Assembly (NCBI RefSeq): GCF_016863255.1
Contig: NZ_BOON01000016.1
Span: 1-64,000, forward strand
Reading direction: 5' to 3'
Source of the DNA: Planosporangium mesophilum
Lineage (GTDB): Bacteria; Actinomycetota; Actinomycetes; Mycobacteriales; Micromonosporaceae
Length of the DNA stretch: 64,000 nt
Part shown: positions 42,824-53,136 of the stretch, in pieces
How positions within the stretch are numbered: the stretch's first letter is position 1
Layout of the letters: each line of letters starts with the position of its first letter
Position numbers and translations under genes: made by a program
The notes under the pieces: model-generated
What the model saw: the letters and a program-made list of their open reading frames with translations, nothing else
Told to the model about the DNA's origin: nothing
Databases searched by the model: none

Positions 42824-44346
42824 CCACCGGGGCTGTCGTACCCGACGAGGCGACCTTCGCCAGGCTCGCGCATACCCGCCGGGTGGTACCGGTGACCCGG
42901 CGGCTGCTCGCCGACGGCGAGACGCCGGTCGGGGTGTACCGCAAGCTCGCCGGCGGCCCGGGGACGTTCCTGTTGGAGTCCGCCGAGCAGGGGGTCGGCT
43001 CGGCCGGCGCGGTCTGGTCGCGGTACTCGTTCATCGGGGTGCGCAGCGCGGCCACGCTGATCGAGTCCGACGGCCGGGCGCGGTGGCTGGGCACCCCGCC
43101 CGACGGCGTACCCACCGTCGGCGACCCGGCCGACGTGCTGCGCGCCACCGTCGCCGCGCTGCACGCTCCCGAGCCCGACGAGATCGACCTGCCGCCGCTC
43201 TCCGGCGGCATGGTCGGCTTCGTCTCGTACGACCTGGTCCGCCGCTTCGAGCGGCTGCCCGACCTGGCCGAGGACGACCTGCGGCAGCCGGCGCTGGGCA
43301 TGATGCTCGCGACCGACCTGGTGGCGCTGGACCACTTCGCCGGCGCGGCCGTGTTGATCGCCAACGCGGTCCTGCCCGAGAACCCGTCCGACGACCAGGT
43401 GAAGGCGGCCTACCACCAGGCCATCGGCCGGCTGGACGCGATGACCACGGCGCTGTCGCGCCCCACCCCGCCGATGGTCTCCACCGTCGAACCGGGTCGG
43501 GTGGCCGAGGTGACCAGCCGGACCCCTGCCGGCGAGTACCCGAAGGCGGTGGAGGTGGCGAAGGAGGCGATCCGGGCCGGCGAGTGCTTCCAGATCGTGG
43601 TCGCCCAGCGCTTCGAGCGCCCCACCGATGCCGACCCGATCGACGTGTACCGGGTGCTGCGCACCACCAACCCCAGCCCGTACATGTACCTCCTGCGCTT
43701 CGACGGCTTCGACATCGTCGGCTCGTCGCCGGAGGTGCACGTCAAGGTCACCGGCCGGCGGGCGATGCTGCACCCGATCGCGGGTACCCGCTGGCGGGGC
43801 GCCACCCCCGCCGAGGACGCGGCGCTGGCGGCGGAGCTGCTGGCCGACCCCAAGGAGCGCTCCGAGCACGTGATGCTGGTCGACCTGGCCCGCAACGACC
43901 TCGGCCGGGTCTGCAAGCCGGGCAGCGTCGAGGTGCCGGAGTTCGCCACCGTCGAGCGGTACAGCCATGTCATGCACATCGTCAGTACGGTCGTCGGTGA
44001 GCTGCGCGAGGAGTACTCGGCGTTCGACACCCTCGCCGCCACGTTCCCGGCCGGCACGCTCTCCGGCGCGCCCAAGGTCCGCGCAATGGAGATCATCGAG
44101 GAGCTGGAGCCCGTCCGGCGCGGCGTGTACGGCGGGGTCGTGGGCTACTTCGGCTTCGGTGGGGACATGGACACCGCGATCGCGATCCGTACCGCGCTGT
44201 TCCGCGACGGCGCGGCGTACGTGTCGGCCGGCGCCGGCATCGTGGCCGACTCCGACCCGGAGGCCGAGGAGACCGAGACCCGTAACAAGGCCGCGGCGGT
44301 GCTCGCCGCGATCGCGGCCGCGGAGACGCTGCGGCCGGCCCGATGA
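42820..44346 (+). CDS. trpE: anthranilate synthase component I TrpE
   Basis: Chorismate to anthranilate, with a TrpG glutaminase not encoded here. The 508 residues include FLLESAEQG near residue 50, the LLES element of the tryptophan feedback site. The catalytic C-half has [37 protein letters not shown], and [30 protein letters not shown] 42820 is chosen because it follows the mini-ORF with ATGA and matches the family. Its stop overlaps the next gene. Confidence 0.97.
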   Translation: MTTGAVVPDEATFARLAHTRRVVPVTRRLLADGETPVGVYRKLAGGPGTFLLESAEQGVGSAGAVWSRYSFIGVRSAATLIESDGRARWLGTPPDGVPTVGDPADVLRATVAALHAPEPDEIDLPPLSGGMVGFVSYDLVRRFERLPDLAEDDLRQPALGMMLATDLVALDHFAGAAVLIANAVLPENPSDDQVKAAYHQAIGRLDAMTTALSRPTPPMVSTVEPGRVAEVTSRTPAGEYPKAVEVAKEAIRAGECFQIVVAQRFERPTDADPIDVYRVLRTTNPSPYMYLLRFDGFDIVGSSPEVHVKVTGRRAMLHPIAGTRWRGATPAEDAALAAELLADPKERSEHVMLVDLARNDLGRVCKPGSVEVPEFATVERYSHVMHIVSTVVGELREEYSAFDTLAATFPAGTLSGAPKVRAMEIIEELEPVRRGVYGGVVGYFGFGGDMDTAIAIRTALFRDGAAYVSAGAGIVADSDPEAEETETRNKAAAVLAAIAAAETLRPAR

Positions 44347-44846
44347 GCCCCAACCGCGTCCGTACCCTCGCCGTCGTCGCCTGCGCCGCCGGTGCCGGGC
44401 TGGCGCTGTTCGCCGCCGGCCGCACCTGGCTGGAGGTGACGGTGGTGCGCCCGGCGCCGCTGCCGCCGCTGCACCAGGCGAAGACCGGCGCGGCCCTGAT
44501 GCCGTGGCTGTCCGCGCTCGCGCTGGTCGCGCTGGCCGGCGCGGGAGCGCTGCTGGCCAGCCGTGGCCCGGTCCGCGCCGCGGTGGGCGTACTCCTGACG
44601 GTTTCGGGTCTCGGCGTGGTCGCCGGGGCGCTGTCGCGGCTGGGAACCGCCACGCCGGCCTGGCCGCTGTTGACCGCGCTGGGCGGTCTGGTCGTCGCCG
44701 GCGCGGGCGCGTTGACCATCGCGCGCGGGAAGAAGTGGCCCGGCATGGCCGCCCGCTACGACCGCCCGTCCCAAAAGTCGGGATCGGCGCGCAGCGAGGC
44801 TCAGATCTGGGACGCGCTCGACCGCGGCGAGGATCCCACCCGCTGA
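44343..44846 (+). CDS. Trp biosynthesis-associated membrane protein (TIGR02234-like)
   Basis: The 167-residue protein has four hydrophobic helices (about residues 7-27, 57-77, 84-102 and 105-125). A hydrophilic tail ends [12 protein letters not shown], the typical ending of the actinobacterial Trp-operon membrane family. ATGA overlap with trpE. Function is unproven; co-location with trp genes is the only clue. The 93 bases to trpC hold a separate promoter. Confidence 0.88.
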   Translation: MSPNRVRTLAVVACAAGAGLALFAAGRTWLEVTVVRPAPLPPLHQAKTGAALMPWLSALALVALAGAGALLASRGPVRAAVGVLLTVSGLGVVAGALSRLGTATPAWPLLTALGGLVVAGAGALTIARGKKWPGMAARYDRPSQKSGSARSEAQIWDALDRGEDPTR

Positions 44847-44926
44847 CCAGCGGGTTAGCCATTATGCCGTACCCCTGTCCGTGACGACGCCCATACCCCC
44901 GACGCCCACCCCCCGGTGGGTCCGCT

Positions 44927-44932
44927 TAGCAT
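44927..44932 (+). promoter_or_regulatory. -10 box (TAGCAT) of leaderless trpC operon
   Basis: TAGCAT is followed by seven bases and ATG 44940, the same geometry as hisD. trpCBA and the genes after it can therefore be transcribed apart from trpE. Confidence 0.55.
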
Positions 44933-44939
44933 CGGGCCC

Positions 44940-45799
44940 ATGACAGCGGAAGAGGGGAGTCCGCAGAACCCCGCGCGATTCCAGCCCGAGTCAGGCCACG
45001 TGCTGGACGAGATCCTGGCCGGCGTACGTGAAGACGTCGCCGCACGCCAGGAGCGGGTTCCGCTGGAGGAGATAAAGAAGGTGGCCGCCGCGGCGCCGCC
45101 GGCCAAGGACGCGTACACGGTGCTGCGCGCTCCCGGCGTCGGCGTGATCGCCGAGGTCAAGCGCTCGTCGCCGTCCAGAGGCCAGTTGGCCGAGATCCCG
45201 GACCCCGCCGAGTTGGCCAAGGAGTACGCGGCCGGCGGCGCCCGGTGCATCAGCGTGCTGACCGAAGGGCGCTGGTTCGGCGGCAGCCTCGAGGACTTCG
45301 CGTCGGTGCGCGCCACCGTCGACGTCCCGTTGCTGCGCAAGGACTTCGTGGTCTCCAGCTACCAGATCCACGAGGCGCGCGCCTACGGCGCGGACGTCGT
45401 CCTGCTCATCGTGGCCGCGCTGGACCAGAACACGCTGACCGGCCTGCTCGACCGCATCGAGAGCCTGGGCATGACCGCCCTGGTCGAGGTGCACACCGAG
45501 GAGGAGGCCGACCGGGCGCTCGACGCGGGAGCCCGCGTGATCGGCGTGAACGCCCGCGACCTGCGTACCCTCGAGGTGGACCGCTCGGTGTTCGAGCGGA
45601 TCGCCCCGGGCCTGCCCGGGCACGTCGTGAAGATCGCAGAGTCGGGGGTGCGGGGTCCGCACGACCTGATTCGCTACGCGTCGGCCGGTGCCGACGCGGT
45701 ACTGGTCGGGGAGGGCCTTGTGACCCAGAAGAGTCCGCGGGAGGCGGTGGCCGAGCTGGTAACCGCCGGCAGCCATCCGGCGACGCCGAGGCCGGGCCG

Positions 45800-45803
<4 letters not shown>
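44940..45803 (+). CDS. trpC: indole-3-glycerol phosphate synthase TrpC
   Basis: TIM-barrel enzyme closing the indole ring. The 287 residues have a 20-residue N-tail, then [36 protein letters not shown] (catalytic Lys), [43 protein letters not shown] and [12 protein letters not shown]. It is monofunctional (no TrpF fusion), in keeping with PriA supplying TrpF. Leaderless ATG. The stop overlaps trpB (ATGA). Confidence 0.97.
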
Positions 45804-46998
<1,195 letters not shown>

Positions 46999-47002
<4 letters not shown>

Positions 47003-47823
47003 GCGAGCGAAGCGGCAACGCCACGAACGTTTCGGTCGCCTTCGACAAGGCCCGGGCCGAGGGCCGGTCGGTCCTCGTCGGCTACCTGCCGGCCGGCTTC
47101 CCCGGCGTCGACGGCGGGATCGCCGCGATCCGGGCGATGGTCGAGGCCGGGGTCGACGTCGTCGAGGTCGGCTTCCCGTACTCCGACCCGGTCATGGACG
47201 GTCCCGCCATCCAGCGCGCGGCCGAGGCGGCCCTGGCCGCGGGTACCCGCGCCAAGGACGTCCTGCGTACCGTCGAGGCGGTGGCCGACGCCGGTGCGCA
47301 GGTGCTGGTCATGTCGTACTGGAACCCGGTCGAGCGGTACGGCGTGTCCGCGTTCGCCCGCGACCTCGCCGCCGCCGGTGGCGCCGGGCTGATCACGCCC
47401 GACCTGATCCCGGACGAGGCGGACGAGTGGCTGGCCGCCTCCGACCGGTACGGCCTGGACCGGGTGTTCCTGGTGGCACCGTCCTCGACCGACGAGCGGG
47501 TACGGGCGACCGCCGCCGCGTGCCGCGGTTTCGTGTACGCCAGCAGCGTCATGGGCGTCACCGGCGCCCGGGACAAGACCTCCAGCGCGGCGCCCGCCCT
47601 GGTCGAGCGGGTCCGCCGGCTGGCGCCCGACCCGGCCCTCCCGGTCGCCGTCGGCCTCGGCGTACGCGACGGTGCGCAGGCGGCCGAGGTCGCGTCGTTC
47701 GCCGACGGGGTGATCGTCGGTAGCGCCCTGGTCAGTTGCCTGCTCGACGCGCCTGATCTCGACGCGGGGATCGCCGGGCTGCGGACACTCACCGCCGATC
47801 TGGCCCGGGGCGTCCGGGCGTAG
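46999..47823 (+). CDS. trpA: tryptophan synthase alpha chain TrpA
   Basis: TIM-barrel subunit cleaving indole-3-glycerol phosphate. The 274 residues include [35 protein letters not shown] (catalytic Glu and Asp), [15 protein letters not shown] and [16 protein letters not shown]. The first codons (ATGAGCGAGCGAAGC, MSERS) match the 5' end of the mini-ORF module rather than a normal TrpA start. The N-terminal ten or so residues therefore look replaced by a fused half-module. ATGA overlap with trpB. Confidence 0.97.
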
Positions 47824-47837
47824 CGGGGCGGACGCCC
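47808..47837. terminator. hairpin between convergent trpA and Nudix gene
   Basis: GGGCGTCC (47808-47815) pairs with GGACGCCC (47830-47837) across the trpA stop codon. It lies just before the stop of the convergent Nudix gene. Confidence 0.5.
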
Positions 47838-47844
47838 GGTCGGC

Positions 47845-48393
47845 TCAGCCCACGGCGGCGACGTTCGCCGCCTGGGCGGCGCCGGTGAGGTCGGTCCGCT
47901 CGCGCGTCAGGTCACGGCGCACGACCCGTACGACGCCGGAGCGGCCGGCGACGGCGTCCGCCAAGGCCGCGCGCGCCGTCGCGGTCAGGTCCTCCGGTAG
48001 CGCGTCCGGGTCGTACCACGACAGGCGCAGGATCCGGCCCGCCACGTTCACGGCGACCTCGCCACCGTGCCACGCGCCGCGGAACACGTGCACCACCACG
48101 TCGGGCACGCCGTCACCGCAGCCGTCGCCGGTCAACTGGTAGAGGCCGACCAGGTCGGACAGTTCGATCTCGGCCCCGGTCTCGATGCGGACGTCCCGGA
48201 TGACGGCGTGGATCGGGCTCTCGCTGTTGCGGATGCGCCCCCCGGGCAGTGCCCAGAGCGGTTGACCCTGGCCGAGTTGGCACAGCAACAGGCGCCCGGC
48301 GTCGTCGGAGACGACCGCGGCGACCACCATGGTGCAGGGGTGGTCGCCGATGTATGGGGGGCCGCCTTTGATGGCCGAAGTGAGCTGGCTCAT
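47845..48393 (-). CDS. Nudix-fold protein with degenerate Nudix box
   Basis: The 182 residues hold a Nudix fold: TMVVAAVVSDDAGRLLLCQLGQGQPLWALPGG and then the box GGRIRNSESPIHAVIRDVRIETGAEI. The GX5E and the second Glu of the EE pair are kept. The canonical REUXEEXG has Asp for the first Glu and Ile for the next, so hydrolase activity is doubtful. It could be a ligand-binding Nudix-like protein. ATG 48393 has a TAGGCT -10 box six bases upstream and is probably leaderless. Divergent from lgt. Confidence 0.82.
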   Translation of the reverse strand: MSQLTSAIKGGPPYIGDHPCTMVVAAVVSDDAGRLLLCQLGQGQPLWALPGGRIRNSESPIHAVIRDVRIETGAEIELSDLVGLYQLTGDGCGDGVPDVVVHVFRGAWHGGEVAVNVAGRILRLSWYDPDALPEDLTATARAALADAVAGRSGVVRVVRRDLTRERTDLTGAAQAANVAAVG

Positions 48394-48399
48394 ATCGGT

Positions 48400-48462
48400 A
48401 GCCTAGAACCGGGCCCACGGTGTGACCACCATAACGCGGGCAACGCGCGTACGGGGTAGCGT
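48400..48462. promoter_or_regulatory. back-to-back leaderless promoters (Nudix gene / lgt)
   Basis: In the 77-base divergent gap, a minus-strand TAGGCT (48405-48400) lies six bases before the Nudix ATG. A plus-strand TAGCGT (48457-48462) lies eight bases before the lgt GTG. Neither gene has a Shine-Dalgarno. Confidence 0.5.
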
Positions 48463-48470
48463 GTGCACCC

Positions 48471-49547
48471 GTGAACCTCGCCGCGCTCACCCCTCTTGCC
48501 GAGATTCCCAGCCCCACGCAGAGCGTGTGGCACCTCGGCCCGGTGCCCATCCGGGCGTACGCCCTGTGCATCGTGCTCGGCATCGTCGCCGCCTGCGCCG
48601 TGACCGAGATCAGGATGCGCCGTCGTGGCGCGCCCGAATGGGCCGTGCTCGACATCGCCGTGTGGGCGGTGCCGTTCGGCATCGTCGGCGCACGGATCTA
48701 CCACGTGATCACCTCACCGGACGCGTACTTCGGCGCGAACGGCGACCCGCTGGCCGCGTTCCAGATCTGGCGCGGCGGCCTCGGCATCTGGGGCGGCGTC
48801 GCCGGCGGTGCGCTGGGCGCGTGGATCGCGGGTCGCCGCATGGGCATCCCGCTGGGCTTCATCGCCGACGCGCTGGCGCCCGGTCTGCCGCTGGCGCAGG
48901 CGATCGGGCGCTGGGGCAACTGGTTCAACAACGAGCTTTTCGGCCGGCAGACCTCGCTGCCGTGGGGGCTGAAGATCTACAGCTGGGACGGGGAGAAGGG
49001 CGCGGCCCAGACCGACCTGGCCGGGCATCCGATCGCCCAGCCGGGGCTGTACCACCCGACGTTCCTGTACGAGTCGCTCTGGGACATCGGCGTGGCGATC
49101 CTGGTGTGGCAGTTGGACAAGCGCTACCGGTTCGGCCGGGGCCGGGCGTTCGCGCTCTACGTCATGGCGTACACGGTCGGCCGGTTCTGGGTCGAGGCGA
49201 TGCGTGACGACGAGGCCCACCACATCCTCGGGATGCGGGTCAACAACTGGATGTCGATCATCGTCTTCGTCGGCGCGCTGATCTACTTCCTGCGGGTACG
49301 CGGTCCGCAGCAGCGCCTGGTCGTCACCGACTCCGGCGAGATCCAGGTGACCACCGCCGACGGGCTGCCCGCCGCGGCCGGCGCCTCGACGGCAGCGACC
49401 GGTTCCTCAACGGCCGAGCCCGACCCGGAGACCGCGGACGCGGCCGAGCCCCCAGGGGACGGCGATCCGGTCACGCCGGCGGAGGAGGGTGACGGCGTCA
49501 CCGCCGGGAACGGTCCGGCGTCCGCCTCGGCGGGCGAAACGCACTAG
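48471..49547 (+). CDS. lgt: prolipoprotein diacylglyceryl transferase Lgt
   Basis: Membrane enzyme adding diacylglycerol to the lipobox Cys, before LspA acts. The 358 residues have about seven helices. Family landmarks are WRGGLGIWGGVAGGALG near residue 100, ALAPGLPLAQAIGRWGNWFNNELFGRQT near 137-163, and the C-terminal FYVMAYTVGRFWVEAMRDDE-like segment. The last 75 residues are a Thr/Ala/Glu/Pro-rich extension typical of actinobacterial Lgt. Next to trp genes as in other actinobacteria. Confidence 0.95.
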   Translation: MNLAALTPLAEIPSPTQSVWHLGPVPIRAYALCIVLGIVAACAVTEIRMRRRGAPEWAVLDIAVWAVPFGIVGARIYHVITSPDAYFGANGDPLAAFQIWRGGLGIWGGVAGGALGAWIAGRRMGIPLGFIADALAPGLPLAQAIGRWGNWFNNELFGRQTSLPWGLKIYSWDGEKGAAQTDLAGHPIAQPGLYHPTFLYESLWDIGVAILVWQLDKRYRFGRGRAFALYVMAYTVGRFWVEAMRDDEAHHILGMRVNNWMSIIVFVGALIYFLRVRGPQQRLVVTDSGEIQVTTADGLPAAAGASTAATGSSTAEPDPETADAAEPPGDGDPVTPAEEGDGVTAGNGPASASAGETH

Positions 49548-50756
49548 ATGGGCTCCGCGGTCGTTGTCGGCGCCGGCATCGGCGGGCTCGCCGTCGCCGG
49601 CGCCCTTGGCCGGGCAGGCTGGCAGGTCACGCTCCTGGAACGGGACGAGCGGCTCCGGCCCGGGCGGGCCGCCCTGCTGCTGTGGCCGAACGGGGTACGT
49701 GCCCTGCGCGCGCTCGGCCTCGACGAGGGGCTCGACGCGATCGCGACCCCGGTGCGCCCCGACGGACTGCGCCGCCCCGACGGGCACTGGCTGCGCCGGT
49801 CCGCCGCCGACCGGTCCGACGGGGCGACGCCGTACGTGGTGCACCGCGAGGATCTCCACGACGCGCTGGTGGCCGGGCTCTCCGACCGCATCGACATCCA
49901 GACCGGCGTGACCGTACGGGCCGTGCGCACCGACGGGTACCGGCCGGTCGTCACCGACGGGCAGGCCACCTGGGAGGCCGACCTGGTCGTCGCGGCCGAC
50001 GGGGCGCGCAGCGCGGTACGGCAGCGCCTGGCGCCCGCGAGCCAGCCCGTCAGCGGCGGCTACGCCGCCTGGCGGGCGGTCATCCCCTGGTACCGCGCCC
50101 CGGAACTGCCCGCCGGCACCCCGGCCGCGGGGGAGACCCTCAGCGTGGGGCACCGGTTCATCCACGCCTCGCTGGGCGAGCGAGGCTCGGCCGGGGCGTC
50201 GAGTCGGGGCGGCATCTACTGGATGGCGAGCGTGCCCGGCGCGGCCCGCCCGGAGCCGCCCGCGGTGCAGCTGTCGCTGCTGCGGCGGTGGTTGGCGGGC
50301 TGGCACCCGCCGATCGGGCAGCTCCTCGAGGCGACCCGGCCGGAGGACCTGGTCCAGGAGACGGTCACCGAGCTGAGCCCGATGCCGGAGTCGTTCGTCT
50401 TCCCGACCGGCGGCGGCGGGTACGTGCTGCTCGGTGACGCGGCGCACGCCATCGCCGACCACCTCGGCCAGGCCGCGTGCCTGGCGCTCGAGGACGCGGC
50501 CACGCTGCGCACCCTGGTCCGTGCCGCGGCGCCGGGTCCGGCCCTGGTCACCGCGCTTCGGGCGTACCAGAACAGCCGGCGACCCCGCGCCGCGCGGGTG
50601 GCCCGCAGCGCCCGGCGGCTGGCGACCGTCCTGCAGGGCAGGGGCAGCCGGCTCGGTACCCGGGCCCGCGGCATGGCCCTCGCCACCATCGCGCCGCGCA
50701 TGCTCGAGGCGGCGGCGTCCGGAGCGAACGACTGGGAACCGCCCCCTATTTCATGA
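49548..50756 (+). CDS. FAD-dependent monooxygenase (PHBH/UbiH type)
   Basis: The 402-residue flavoprotein has AVVVGAGIGGLAVAGALGRAGWQVTLLERD at the N-terminus (FAD Rossmann loop). ADLVVAADGARSAVRQRL is the DG motif. FPTGGGGYVLLGDAAHAIADHLGQAACLALEDA near residue 285 is the GD motif binding ribityl. It probably hydroxylates a small aromatic or polyketide-like substrate, unknown. ATG 49548 directly follows the lgt stop, but that seems incidental. The stop lies in the left arm of the following palindrome. Confidence 0.9.
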   Translation: MGSAVVVGAGIGGLAVAGALGRAGWQVTLLERDERLRPGRAALLLWPNGVRALRALGLDEGLDAIATPVRPDGLRRPDGHWLRRSAADRSDGATPYVVHREDLHDALVAGLSDRIDIQTGVTVRAVRTDGYRPVVTDGQATWEADLVVAADGARSAVRQRLAPASQPVSGGYAAWRAVIPWYRAPELPAGTPAAGETLSVGHRFIHASLGERGSAGASSRGGIYWMASVPGAARPEPPAVQLSLLRRWLAGWHPPIGQLLEATRPEDLVQETVTELSPMPESFVFPTGGGGYVLLGDAAHAIADHLGQAACLALEDAATLRTLVRAAAPGPALVTALRAYQNSRRPRAARVARSARRLATVLQGRGSRLGTRARGMALATIAPRMLEAAASGANDWEPPPIS

Positions 50757-50803
50757 TCACCCAGAGTGTGGGGCGTCATGGCGCCCACAACTCCCGGTGA
50801 TCA
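50753..50803. terminator. convergent inverted repeat with TGATCA arms
   Basis: ATGATCACC (50753-50761) pairs with GGTGATCA (50796-50803). An inner stem TGTGGGGCG/CGCCCACA (50767-50775 / 50782-50789) has one bulge. The stop codons of both convergent genes lie inside the TGATCA arms. Same architecture as the repeat at 30065-30114. Confidence 0.6.
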
Positions 50804-50998
50804 AGACGAGGTAGGGGTGAGGTCGCCGTGCTCCACGCAGGTGGCCCGCCACCCGGCCGGCAGCACCTGTACCTTCATCCGGCGCCGGCACTGCCCGCAG
50901 TACCGGGGCGGCTCCAGCTCCCGGGCCGCGGCGCAGGCGGAGTGCGGGCCCTCGTCGAGGGCCCGCCCGCACCGGTCACACCAGACGATCATGATCAC
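50801..50998 (-). CDS. bsaP: small Cys-rich BioB partner (BsaP-like)
   Basis: The 65-residue protein (63 if ATG 50992 is used) is directly coupled to bioB by a GTGA overlap. It carries [38 protein letters not shown] and ATCVEHGD: six Cys, two in CxxC pairs, as for a metal or Fe-S site. From memory this matches BsaP (Rv1590 next to bioB Rv1589), an auxiliary protein that mycobacterial biotin synthase needs, with homologues in other actinobacteria. The identification rests on the Cys pattern, the size and the bioB linkage. Confidence 0.8.
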   Translation of the reverse strand: MIMIVWCDRCGRALDEGPHSACAAARELEPPRYCGQCRRRMKVQVLPAGWRATCVEHGDLTPTSS

Positions 50999-51990
50999 AG
51001 CGTGGCGGACAGGGCCTTGACGGGCATCTTCAGCTCCTCGAGCAGGGCGAGATCCTCGTCGGGCTTGCGGCCGAGCGTCGTCAGGTAGTTGCCGACGATC
51101 ACGGCGTTGACGCCGCCGAGCAGGCCGTCCCGGGTACCCAGGTCGCCGAGCGTGATCTCGCGTCCGCCGGCGTACCGCAGGATCGTGCGCGGCAGCGCCA
51201 GGCGGAACGCGGCGATGGCGCGCAGCGCGTCCTTCGGGTCGAGGACCGGCTGGTCGGACAGGGGCGTGCCGGGGCGCGGGTTGAGGAAGTTGAGCGGCAC
51301 CTCGTGCGGGTCCAGCTCCTGGAGCTGGATGGCGAACTCGGCCCGCTGCTCCACGCTCTCGCCGAGCCCGAGGATGCCGCCGCAGCAGACCTCCATTCCG
51401 GACTCGCGCACCATGCGCAGGGTGTCCCAGCGCTCCTCCCAGGAGTGGGTGGTGACGACGTGGGGGAAGTACGAGCGCGAGGTCTCCAGGTTGTGGTTGT
51501 ACCGGTGTACGCCGAGCGCGACCAGCTCGTCGACCTGCTCCTTGGTGAGCATGCCGATCGACGCGGCGATGTTGATGTCCACCGCCTCGCGGATCGCCTT
51601 CACGCCCTCGGCCAGCTGCGCCATCAACCGGGCGTCGGGGCCGCGGACGGCCGCGACGATGCAGAACTCGGTCGCCCCGGTGGCGGCGGTCTGCCTGGCC
51701 GCCTCGACCAGGGCCGGGATGTCCAGCCACACCGCGCGTACCGGCGAGGTGAACAGGCCGGACTGCGAGCAGAAGTGACAGTCCTCGGGGCAGCCGCCGG
51801 TCTTCAGCGAGACGATGCCCTCGACCTCGACCTCCGGGCCGCACCAGCGCATGCGGACCTGGTGCGCCAGCTCGAGAATGGCCGGGATCTGGTCGTCGGG
51901 CAGCCGAAGTACCTCGAGCACGCCGGCCTCGTCGAGGCCGACACCGGTTTCCAGGACGCGCTCGGCGCGCGCGAGTACGGACTCAGGCAT
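50995..51990 (-). CDS. bioB: biotin synthase BioB
   Basis: Radical SAM enzyme inserting sulfur into dethiobiotin. The 331 residues include the SAM cluster motif [13 protein letters not shown] near residues 66-78. [51 protein letters not shown] and [11 protein letters not shown] follow, all standard BioB segments including ligands of the second cluster. The ATG at 51990 has TAGGGT six bases upstream, so it is leaderless. bsaP follows in the same transcript; bioF and bioD lie divergently 1.1 kb away. Confidence 0.97.
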   Translation of the reverse strand: MPESVLARAERVLETGVGLDEAGVLEVLRLPDDQIPAILELAHQVRMRWCGPEVEVEGIVSLKTGGCPEDCHFCSQSGLFTSPVRAVWLDIPALVEAARQTAATGATEFCIVAAVRGPDARLMAQLAEGVKAIREAVDINIAASIGMLTKEQVDELVALGVHRYNHNLETSRSYFPHVVTTHSWEERWDTLRMVRESGMEVCCGGILGLGESVEQRAEFAIQLQELDPHEVPLNFLNPRPGTPLSDQPVLDPKDALRAIAAFRLALPRTILRYAGGREITLGDLGTRDGLLGGVNAVIVGNYLTTLGRKPDEDLALLEELKMPVKALSATL

Positions 51991-51996
51991 GGCCGT

Positions 51997-52130
51997 ACCC
52001 TACAAGGCCCTCACGCCGGCCACCGTGAGGGACGCTCCTGTGTGCGCAGTTGATCACGCTCGTTGACCTGGGTGGACTGTCGCCTTAGGGGATTCGTCCG
52101 GATCCGCGGCGATGGCCGAGCCGGCAGACT
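51997..52130. promoter_or_regulatory. divergent promoters of bioB and DUF998 gene
   Basis: Minus-strand TAGGGT (52002-51997) lies six bases before the bioB ATG. Plus-strand CAGACT (52125-52130) lies six bases before the GTG at 52137. The 146-base gap shows no obvious palindromic BirA/BioR-type operator. Confidence 0.4.
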
Positions 52131-52136
52131 GGCCAG

Positions 52137-52742
52137 GTGGGGAAACCTCGGACCTGGGGCCTGGCCGCCGTCGGTGGCATCGTCGTCGCGGTGGCGCTCG
52201 TCGTCGTCGGGCAGGTCGACCCGAACGACAACCTGAACCCGTGGGCCCTCACGGTGAGCGACTTCGCCGTCTCGGATCGGGGCGGCGTCACCGATGTCGC
52301 GATGGGGGTGATGGCGGCCGTCACCGTCGCCGTGCTCGTCGGCCTGCGACGCGCCGGCATCCGCGTCGGCGCCTGGGCGACCGGGCTGCTCGCGCTGTGG
52401 GCGGGCGGTCTGCTGCTGGCGGCGGCCGTGCCGACGGACGAGCCGGGACTGCCGCTGACGGCAGGTGGTCACGTGCACCGGTACGCGTCGGTGGCCGCGT
52501 TTCTGGCACTGCCGATCGGCGCCTGGGTGCTCGCGAAGCGGTTGCCGGGCGTGGTCGCTGCGCGCCGGGTCCGGGGGCTCGCGGCGGTGAGCCTGGCCTG
52601 CGCGTCGGCGATGGTCTGGTCGGCGTTCCCCGGCGATCGGGCGCTCATCGGCCTCGCCGAGCGACTGCTGCTCCTCGCCGAGGTCGCGCTGCTCGCGGCC
52701 GTGGCCGCGCCCCTGCTGGGCCGGCACCCGCAGCGGACCTGA
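52137..52742 (+). CDS. DUF998-like membrane protein
   Basis: The 201-residue protein has six hydrophobic helices with small loops. NPWALTVSDFAVSDRGGVTDVAMGVMA between helices one and two, and GHVHRYASVAAFLALPIGAWVLAKRL in the middle (the conserved His pair), recall DUF998 proteins. The function is unknown. The GTG start lacks a Shine-Dalgarno and has CAGACT six bases upstream. It lies between bioB and bioF but no link to biotin is known. Confidence 0.8.
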   Translation: MGKPRTWGLAAVGGIVVAVALVVVGQVDPNDNLNPWALTVSDFAVSDRGGVTDVAMGVMAAVTVAVLVGLRRAGIRVGAWATGLLALWAGGLLLAAAVPTDEPGLPLTAGGHVHRYASVAAFLALPIGAWVLAKRLPGVVAARRVRGLAAVSLACASAMVWSAFPGDRALIGLAERLLLLAEVALLAAVAAPLLGRHPQRT

Positions 52743-52914
52743 CGCGACGGCGAGCGCACCCGTGACGCAATCGACAACCTGCTCGGTGCCATCATTGCCC
52801 AGACGGTCTGACGACGGCCGGAGCGGTGCGCGAGGTGCGTTTCCCCCGTTGGAACACCTGCTCCGGCGCAACCGGGCGTTTTCGTGGACGTCCGGCGACA
52901 GCTGGAGGTGTGCC

Positions 52915-53136
52915 ATGAACTGGCTCGAACGCGACGCGGCGTCCGGGTGGCACCGAGGTACAGAGCGTGGCGTGGTGCCCCTCGCCACCAAGAACCCGGC
53001 CATCCCGCCGCCCGATCCCGACCAGCCCAGCGGCCCGGGCCCGACCGACCCCGAAGGGCCCACCGACCCCAAACCCACCGACCCGACCGACCCGACCGGT
53101 CCGGACGAGCCACCCGCCCTCGGGGTGGCCGCGTGA
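52915..53136 (+). CDS. 73-residue Pro-rich small protein coupled to bioF
   Basis: ATG 52915 has a clear GGAGGT upstream. The frame runs to a TGA that shares GTGA with the bioF start. The N-half (MNWLERDAASGWHRGTERG) is amphipathic-looking with two Trp. The C-half is Pro/Asp/Thr-rich with PTDP repeated. No signal peptide or known family is seen. The ribosome-binding site and the coupling argue for real translation. It may serve as a leader setting bioF expression or act as a small partner. The 172 bases upstream hold no other gene. Confidence 0.6.
   Translation: MNWLERDAASGWHRGTERGVVPLATKNPAIPPPDPDQPSGPGPTDPEGPTDPKPTDPTDPTGPDEPPALGVAA

Noticed and set aside
44847-44939. Trp attenuator or T-box leader before trpC
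   Set aside because: The -10 box is seven bases from the ATG, leaving no leader; no Trp-rich leader peptide or T-box motif is present.
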